From the NCBI GenBank assembly GCA_018302705.1, contig JAGVZI010000006.1:1-44263 (forward strand): 44,263 nucleotides of DNA, in the 5' to 3' direction. The notes beneath the pieces were generated by a model, which saw nothing but the letters and a program-made list of their open reading frames with translations, made no database searches and was not told the origin of the DNA. The position numbers and the translations under genes were made by a program. This DNA is from Candidatus Woesearchaeota archaeon (GTDB taxonomy: Archaea > Nanobdellota > Nanobdellia > SCGC-AAA011-G17 > ARS1403). This document shows positions 39,611 through 44,263 of the stretch, in pieces (the first letter of the stretch is position 1; each line of letters opens with the position of its first letter).

Positions 39611-39623
39611 TTATTTATAAATG
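39611..39623 (-). promoter_or_regulatory. TATA box of the LAGLIDADG gene (and so of gatB)
   Basis: CATTTATAAATAA on the minus strand is centred 26 bases before the LAGLIDADG ATG at 39591, in the 56-base gap after the ASCH gene. It would drive LAGLIDADG and gatB apart from gatC/gatA. Confidence 0.55.
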
Positions 39624-39647
39624 CTGTGCGGATGTATGGCAGGTATG

Positions 39648-40097
39648 TCAGTTGAAATTCTGTGAATTTATTTTTAACCTCTCAATATTATCTACGCATA
39701 ACCATGATGACATTAATCCAAAACCTTTCTTATTTATTTCAAAAGGGATTATCTTTTCTGGGGTTCTTAAATATATTAGAATGCAATATTTTTTATCTTT
39801 GAATAAACTAAGAAATCTTTGAATCTTTTCTTTTTTAATTCCAACTTCCGCTCCATACTTCTCTAGTATTTCTTTGACTTTGTTCTTGTTTAAATCTGAA
39901 AATTGTAAAACTTTCCCTACTTTAGTCTTTATTGTAACTGGTTCTCCAGAATTTTTAAAATAAATTGCCTCTCCAGGTTTGATTTTATTCCAAGGGGGAT
40001 ACTTGTTTTTATACCATCTCGATTCTATGGTTTTTTCTCTTGTTAGTATTTTTTCTGTTAAATTCCATCCTTTTTTCATTATTGCTAGATGTTCCAT
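39648..40097 (-). CDS. ASCH-domain protein, probable RNA-binding
   Basis: ASCH domains are PUA-like folds thought to bind RNA or act on modified nucleosides. The start is set at ATG 40097 (MEHLAIMKKGW), one base after the gatA stop, rather than track 40121, giving 149 residues. Visible motifs are LTREKTIESRWYKNKYPPWNKIKPGEAIYFKN, the conserved E-x-R plus G-D/E-I-Y-F pattern, and KVGKVLQF. It sits between gatA and the LAGLIDADG gene. A role in tRNA handling with GatCAB is suggested by position only. Confidence 0.8.
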   Translation of the reverse strand: MEHLAIMKKGWNLTEKILTREKTIESRWYKNKYPPWNKIKPGEAIYFKNSGEPVTIKTKVGKVLQFSDLNKNKVKEILEKYGAEVGIKKEKIQRFLSLFKDKKYCILIYLRTPEKIIPFEINKKGFGLMSSWLCVDNIERLKINSQNFN

Positions 40098-40098
40098 G

Positions 40099-41445
40099 TT
40101 AACTTCTTTCAATTTCTTCACCTAGTGTTCTTAATTTTTCTTCTTCTAAATGATTAGCTATTAACATAATACCGACGGGCATTTTTTCTTTGAAGCCAGC
40201 GTTAATTGATAAATGCGGAAGACCTGCGAGATTTGGACCGACTGTTAAAATATCCATCATGTAATTTTCTAATGGACTTAGCTTTTTTATCTCGTCAAAC
40301 TTTGGAGCTATTATCGGCATCGTTGGAGAAATTAAGACATCATACTTCTTAAAGGCTTTTTTATACTCGTTGAGGATTAATGTTCTAACTTTCAATGCCT
40401 TGAGATAATATGCATCTCTGAAGCCAGACATTCTTGCGAAAGTGCCTAAGATTATCCTGCGCTTTGCTTCTTTTGAGAAAAACTTGCTGCGGACCTCAGT
40501 GAAGAATTCATTAAAATTTCCTTTTAATGGAAGTGTTTGGCCGTATCTTAAACCGCAGTATTTTGCAAGATTTGTAGATGCTTCTGATAAAGCTATTAAA
40601 TAATAAGCAGGAATTGAGTATTTTTTTATTAATGGGAGGGAGATGATATCGTAATTTTTTATCTTACTTAGGATTACATCTTTTATTTCTTTATCTACTT
40701 CTAATGACTCTTTGATAACTGCTATTTTTTTTATTTTTTTCTCAGGCAGGATTTTTTGGGGCAATGATGTGGAGTCTTTTTCATCATAGCCGGCTATGTG
40801 ATACAAACCTAGGAATGCTTCTGAAACTTTTTTTCCAATCGTTCCTATTTTATCCAATGAGTTTGCATAATCAATCAAACCATATCTCGAAACTAAGCCA
40901 TAAGTCGGGGTTAAACCTGCTACTCCGCAGAAAGATGCCGGGTTTGCTATACTGCCGCCTGTTGATTCTCCCAATGCTAAATGCGGTTGCGTTGTGAATG
41001 CTGTAAATCCCGCTGCTCCACCAGAACTGCCGCCACACGACCTTGTTATGTCATGTGGGTTCCTTGGAATCTTTTTTGTGTTTACTGAGAATCCTCCAAA
41101 TCCAAATTCGTCTTGAGAAGTTTTTCCTATAATAATCGCCCCTTCTTTTTCTAGCTTATTAATTACTGTTGCTGAAAACGGCGGCCTATATTCTTTTAAT
41201 ATTTCTGAGCCTGCTGCTGACTCTATGCCCCTTACACAAATCCCATCTTTAACTGAAACCGGCAGACCGGCTAGTTTTCCCATTGGATCTTTTTCTATTT
41301 TTTCAGCTTGCTCCAATGCATATGATTTTGAGATTGCTGTGAAATGGTTCGGGGAGTTTTTTGCTTCCTGGAGAATTTTTTCTACTGTTTTTACTACTGA
41401 AACTTCTTTTGATTTTACTTTTTCTAAATATTCTTTAGTGTTCAT
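40099..41445 (-). CDS. gatA: Asp/Glu-tRNA amidotransferase subunit A
   Basis: GatA is the glutaminase of GatCAB, an amidase-signature enzyme. 448 residues. The triad K66 (LPVSVKDGI), S141 (CGGSSGGAAG) and S165 (GESTGGSIANP) has exactly the spacing of known GatA (75 and 24 residues). GTFARMSGFRDAYYLKAL and the C-terminal LPHLSINAGF-x-LPVG-like region complete the fold. It overlaps the upstream membrane-protein gene by four bases (ATGA). Confidence 0.96.
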   Translation of the reverse strand: MNTKEYLEKVKSKEVSVVKTVEKILQEAKNSPNHFTAISKSYALEQAEKIEKDPMGKLAGLPVSVKDGICVRGIESAAGSEILKEYRPPFSATVINKLEKEGAIIIGKTSQDEFGFGGFSVNTKKIPRNPHDITRSCGGSSGGAAGFTAFTTQPHLALGESTGGSIANPASFCGVAGLTPTYGLVSRYGLIDYANSLDKIGTIGKKVSEAFLGLYHIAGYDEKDSTSLPQKILPEKKIKKIAVIKESLEVDKEIKDVILSKIKNYDIISLPLIKKYSIPAYYLIALSEASTNLAKYCGLRYGQTLPLKGNFNEFFTEVRSKFFSKEAKRRIILGTFARMSGFRDAYYLKALKVRTLILNEYKKAFKKYDVLISPTMPIIAPKFDEIKKLSPLENYMMDILTVGPNLAGLPHLSINAGFKEKMPVGIMLIANHLEEEKLRTLGEEIERS

Positions 41446-41840
41446 TTTTTGTATTTGTTAATTAAAAATATTGAGATTATTATTAATAGCGTAGTTGAGA
41501 TTAGATTATAAGGAGACCAGGAATACCAAAATGAATAAGGGGCTAGAGGTTTGTTAATCAAATCTGCTATATAAAAGGGAGTTGCTGTAATTTGATCGAC
41601 TATTAATCCTAATGCTATTGCTAGAAGATAAAAGGAGTATTTTTGATTTTTAATTGGGAAGTAGATTATTAATAAGATTATCCCTAGAAAGGCATGATGG
41701 AATTTGTCTCCCCATATTATACTGCTTGGTGGAATGAACTTAGGAACAGAGTAAATGAGAAATCGTATTATTAGAATCGTAGCTAGAAAGACTATTATGA
41801 ATTTCTTTTTAGATTGTTTTTGGACCTTTGAAGTAACCAT
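41442..41840 (-). CDS. Small multi-pass membrane protein between gatC and gatA
   Basis: 132 residues, about four membrane helices (FIIVFLATILIIRFLIYSV, HHAFLGIILLIIYFPI, FYLLAIALGLIVDQ, LISTTLLIIISIFLI). The pair of histidines before the second helix (GDKFHHAFLG) recalls VanZ-like and related small membrane proteins, but the assignment is weak. It overlaps gatC by 32 bases and gatA by four bases. Its insertion between the two Gat subunit genes is unexpected. Confidence 0.65.
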   Translation of the reverse strand: MVTSKVQKQSKKKFIIVFLATILIIRFLIYSVPKFIPPSSIIWGDKFHHAFLGIILLIIYFPIKNQKYSFYLLAIALGLIVDQITATPFYIADLINKPLAPYSFWYSWSPYNLISTTLLIIISIFLINKYKK

Positions 41841-42093
41841 CTTGTTTGTGTTTTGTATTTTGTAATGCTTCTTGTTGCGTCAAACCTTTTTCTGTTACAT
41901 CTTCTCTTGTGATATTTTTTATTTCTATAGGATGAAATGTCGGCGGCAAATTGGCTGTTGGGGCTTTTTCTATTTCTGAGAAATATCCCAGGATCTCTTT
42001 TAACTGCGGAAGGAATTCTTTTATTTCTGATTCTCCTAATTCCAACCTTGCATTTCTTGCTACCCTTTCAATCAATGCCTTATCTATTTTCAT
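41809..42093 (-). CDS. gatC: Asp/Glu-tRNA amidotransferase subunit C
   Basis: GatC wraps around the GatA-GatB interface and stabilises the complex. The 94 residues match the family: ALIERVARNARLELGESEIKEFLPQLKEIL, YFSEIEKAPTANLPPTFHPI, then REDVTEKGLTQQEALQNTKHKQDGYFKGPK, ending in the usual F-x-GP. It starts directly after the aspS stop, so both are one operon. Confidence 0.94.
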   Translation of the reverse strand: MKIDKALIERVARNARLELGESEIKEFLPQLKEILGYFSEIEKAPTANLPPTFHPIEIKNITREDVTEKGLTQQEALQNTKHKQDGYFKGPKTI

Positions 42094-43878
42094 TTATTCC
42101 CTCTTCTTTGCGACATCGACTTTTATATGCAGGTCTGATAATTGTTGAGCTGTTGCACCTGATGGCGAGCCATCCATAGGGTTCTGGGCCGCCTTGTTTT
42201 TTGGAAATGCTATTACCTCCCTAATATCACTAATTCCGAGCAGCATTGCAACTATCCTGTCAAAGCCTAATCCCATGCCACCATGCTTCGGACCTCCTGC
42301 TAATGAATACGCATTCAATAAAAATCCGAACTTTTGCTCAGCCTCTTCTTTTTCTATGCCTATAACCTTAAACACTTTTTGCTGCAGATGCGGGTCTGAG
42401 ATGCGAATTGAGCCTGAGCCGATTTCAGTCCCGTTTAATACTATATCAAATAAATTCCCATAGACTTTTGAAGGATCCTTTTCTATGAATTTTTCTGTGT
42501 CTTTGGTTGGGTGAGAGAATATATGGTGTGTTGCATCCCATTTATTTTCTTCTTCATTCCACTCGAATAATGGAAAGCGCGTTACCCAACAGAATTTCAG
42601 CTCATCCTTGTTTATTAAACCCTGTCTTTTTGCCAATTCGATTCTTAAGGATGAGAGGATTTCATTTGCTCTTTTTTGCTTATCTGCTATGAAGAAAACT
42701 GTAGAATCTTTTTCTAATTTTAATCTGCTTATCAATTCTTTTTGAATTTTTTCCGGGAAATATTTTACTATTGACGATTCCAGGATTTTTCCGTCGTATT
42801 TCATATAAGCCAATCCTTTAGCTCCGAGCTCTTTTTGAGAGAAGTCTATCAGGGAATCAATTTCTTTTCTTCCAACTGCTTTTTCAGCCACTAAAACCTT
42901 TACACTTTCTGCTTTTTTGAATATTTCAAAATCTGATTTCTTTGCTATGTCCGTTATTGTTGCCAATTCTAATTCATATCTCAGATCTGGCTTGTCATTT
43001 CCATATCTTTCTATTGACTCTTCGTAATTTAAAACTATGAATTTTTCTTTTATATCCTTGTTGAGAACTTTTTTTACTATGCGCTTCATCAAACTCCCGA
43101 CTAAATTCATAATGTCCTCTTCATTTACAAAAGACATTTCGAAATCCAACTGAGAATGCTCTGGCTGCCTGTCACTTCTTAAATCTTCATCGCGCATGCA
43201 AATTGCCGGTAGCTGGAAATAGCGGTCAATACCAGATATCATTAGAATTTGTTTATACAATTGTGGCGATTGGGGGAGGGCATAAAACTTTCCAGGATTT
43301 ACCCTACTTGGAACAAGATAATCTCGAGCCCCTTCTGGCGTTGGCTTTACAAACATCGGGGTTTGGACCTCTAGGAAATGCTCCTGCTCCATGAACTCCC
43401 GAGCAGCCTGCAAACACCTTTGCCTGAACATTAAATTTTTCTGCATGATCGGCCTGCGCAAGTCTAGGAATCGATATTTCAACCTCAGCTCTTCGCTTGG
43501 GGTAATGCGGTCATCGATTTCAAAAGGGGGCGTGTTTGCTTTAGCAATGGAGGTTAATTTTGAAATAAAAACTTCTATTTCCCCCGTTGATAGATTAGGA
43601 TTTGTCATCCCTTTCTTTCTCTCCTTCACTTTTCCCGTTACCTGAATGCAGTCCTCCCTTCTTAAAGAATCAGCTGCCTTGTGGATATCTTTATTAAATT
43701 CCGGATCAAAGATAATTTGAGTGAAGCCATATCTGTCCCTTAAATCTATGAAGATAATCCCGCCATGGTCTCGTCGAGAATTTACCCAGCCACACAATGT
43801 CACTTCTTCTCCTACATGTTTTTTGGTTAATTCTCCATTTGTATGCGTTCTCATTGAAGTTTTGAGTGTCATTAACAT
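42094..43878 (-). CDS. aspS: Aspartyl-tRNA synthetase, bacterial type
   Basis: Class II synthetase. The start is set at ATG 43878 (track 43926) because TATA ATTTAAAAG (minus, about 43893-43902) lies only just upstream; ATG 43872 or 43854 (MRTHTNGEL, where bacterial AspRS begins) is also possible. About 594 residues: OB domain (VTLCGWVNSRRDHGGIIFIDLRDRYG), class II core (LKYRFLDLRRP, MRDEDLRSDRQPEHSQLDFEMSF), a GAD insertion of about 120 residues found only in bacterial AspRS, then GLGFDRIVAMLLG. With gatCAB in the same operon it may be non-discriminating, charging both tRNA-Asp and tRNA-Asn; that is inferred from context. Confidence 0.95.
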   Translation of the reverse strand: MLMTLKTSMRTHTNGELTKKHVGEEVTLCGWVNSRRDHGGIIFIDLRDRYGFTQIIFDPEFNKDIHKAADSLRREDCIQVTGKVKERKKGMTNPNLSTGEIEVFISKLTSIAKANTPPFEIDDRITPSEELRLKYRFLDLRRPIMQKNLMFRQRCLQAAREFMEQEHFLEVQTPMFVKPTPEGARDYLVPSRVNPGKFYALPQSPQLYKQILMISGIDRYFQLPAICMRDEDLRSDRQPEHSQLDFEMSFVNEEDIMNLVGSLMKRIVKKVLNKDIKEKFIVLNYEESIERYGNDKPDLRYELELATITDIAKKSDFEIFKKAESVKVLVAEKAVGRKEIDSLIDFSQKELGAKGLAYMKYDGKILESSIVKYFPEKIQKELISRLKLEKDSTVFFIADKQKRANEILSSLRIELAKRQGLINKDELKFCWVTRFPLFEWNEEENKWDATHHIFSHPTKDTEKFIEKDPSKVYGNLFDIVLNGTEIGSGSIRISDPHLQQKVFKVIGIEKEEAEQKFGFLLNAYSLAGGPKHGGMGLGFDRIVAMLLGISDIREVIAFPKNKAAQNPMDGSPSGATAQQLSDLHIKVDVAKKRE

Positions 43879-43932
43879 ATTGAATAAAAGAGGACTTTTA
43901 AATGTTTTTACTCTGCGGTTTTCCATAAAGTA

Positions 43933-44263
43933 TTATTTATACTTCTCCCATAATAAATGAAAGAAACTTCTGTATATTTCAGCTAATTGTTTGGAATGAA
44001 TTAAGTAACCTACTGGCTTTTCTCCCCAGGTCAACAAAGTTATTTTATCTTTGAAGATTCCCATATTGGGGGGAAGGGGATCTTCAGTGTATTTCATACT
44101 CATAAAATACCTTTTAGTTCTACCTTCAAAATATTCTTTTAATCTTAAGGGAGCTAATCCTTTGGTCCTTAGTCCTTTTTCTTTTCTAATAGGATCGTAT
44201 TTTCTAAAGAAATCTTGAATTTCCTTGTTCATAAATTCTACATCTGCTGAAAAGAAACAATAT
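43933..44263 (-). CDS. C-terminal part of a TrmB-like transcriptional regulator (partial)
   Basis: The frame stays open upstream of track ATG 44232 to the window edge (YCFFSADVEFMNKEIQDFF), so the gene is cut. The visible part ends LLTWGEKPVGYLIHSKQLAEIYRSFFHLLWEKYK, the characteristic end of archaeal TrmB-type regulators' effector domain (…F-x-x-LW-x-x-A/Y-K). The DNA-binding domain must lie outside. It lies upstream of aspS on the same strand but aspS has its own TATA box. Confidence 0.55.
   Translation of the reverse strand, partial: YCFFSADVEFMNKEIQDFFRKYDPIRKEKGLRTKGLAPLRLKEYFEGRTKRYFMSMKYTEDPLPPNMGIFKDKITLLTWGEKPVGYLIHSKQLAEIYRSFFHLLWEKYK

Noticed and set aside
1-44263. CRISPR array, insertion sequence or rRNA genes
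   Set aside because: No regularly spaced identical repeats, no transposase-like ORF and no rRNA-like segment were seen on either strand.

Overview
The window is a gene-dense, AT-rich piece of an archaeal chromosome, most likely from a DPANN-type lineage (Woesearchaeota/Pacearchaeota-like). Archaeal markers are the L1-L10-L12 ribosomal operon with a P1-type L12, ribosomal protein L15e, TFE, an archaeal/eukaryote-type ProRS, an Nre-family repair protein, a type IV pilin-like protein and an archaeosortase-like protein. Many genes have a TATA box centred about 24-30 bases before the start codon, which points to leaderless mRNAs and was used to correct several starts of the ORF track. Three aminoacyl-tRNA synthetases (LeuRS, AlaRS, AspRS) are of bacterial type, so bacterial genes have entered the translation apparatus.

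Layout. 1-774: small unknown ORFs. 937-4248: L1-L10-L12, an archaeal coiled-coil protein and a DedA/VTT membrane protein. 4321-4721: a Cys-rich secreted protein with its own promoter, enclosed by an imperfect inverted repeat. 4837-7282: a wHTH-tailed protein and an archaeosortase-like protein on the minus strand, divergent from a PAP2 phosphatase and a polyprenol-kinase-like protein across one palindromic TATA box. 7377-9410: a surface-layer-like protein with a C-terminal membrane anchor. 9551-10009: a seven-codon ORF and two minus-strand tRNA genes, both apparently interrupted (tRNA-Cys in the T arm, the other in the anticodon loop). 10074-16087: a small ORF pair, bacterial-type leuS, membrane and secreted proteins and a compact alaS. 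16092-17254: a HEPN/MNT-like gene pair behind spaced repeats. 17337-19475: two coiled-coil proteins, tfe and small genes. 19671-25038: a very large secreted subtilase with CARDB-like repeats plus a membrane partner. 25173-29548: Nre protein, a cluster of tiny membrane proteins (one apparently frameshifted), PRPP synthetase, an MFS-like protein and L15e. 29595-33920: Ig-like membrane protein, DHH phosphoesterase, secreted transglutaminase and a metallo-beta-lactamase-fold hydrolase. 33932-36380: proS with two small membrane-protein genes, tRNA-Arg and a pilin-like protein. 36390-43878: a minus-strand aspS-gatC-membrane protein-gatA-ASCH-LAGLIDADG-gatB cluster. 43933-end: the C-terminal part of a probable TrmB-like regulator.

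How the parts fit. The aspS/gat cluster should make Asn-tRNA(Asn) and/or Gln-tRNA(Gln) by transamidation, but it is interrupted by an ASCH-domain gene and by a large free-standing LAGLIDADG/HTH gene that carries its own TATA box. The archaeosortase/PAP2/polyprenol-kinase/S-layer block suggests lipid-linked surface-protein processing. The most unusual items are that block, the LAGLIDADG gene inside the gat operon, the T-arm-interrupted tRNA-Cys, and palindromic TATA boxes set symmetrically between divergent leaderless genes. No CRISPR array, insertion sequence or rRNA gene was seen. All calls come from reading the sequence; no database search was run.
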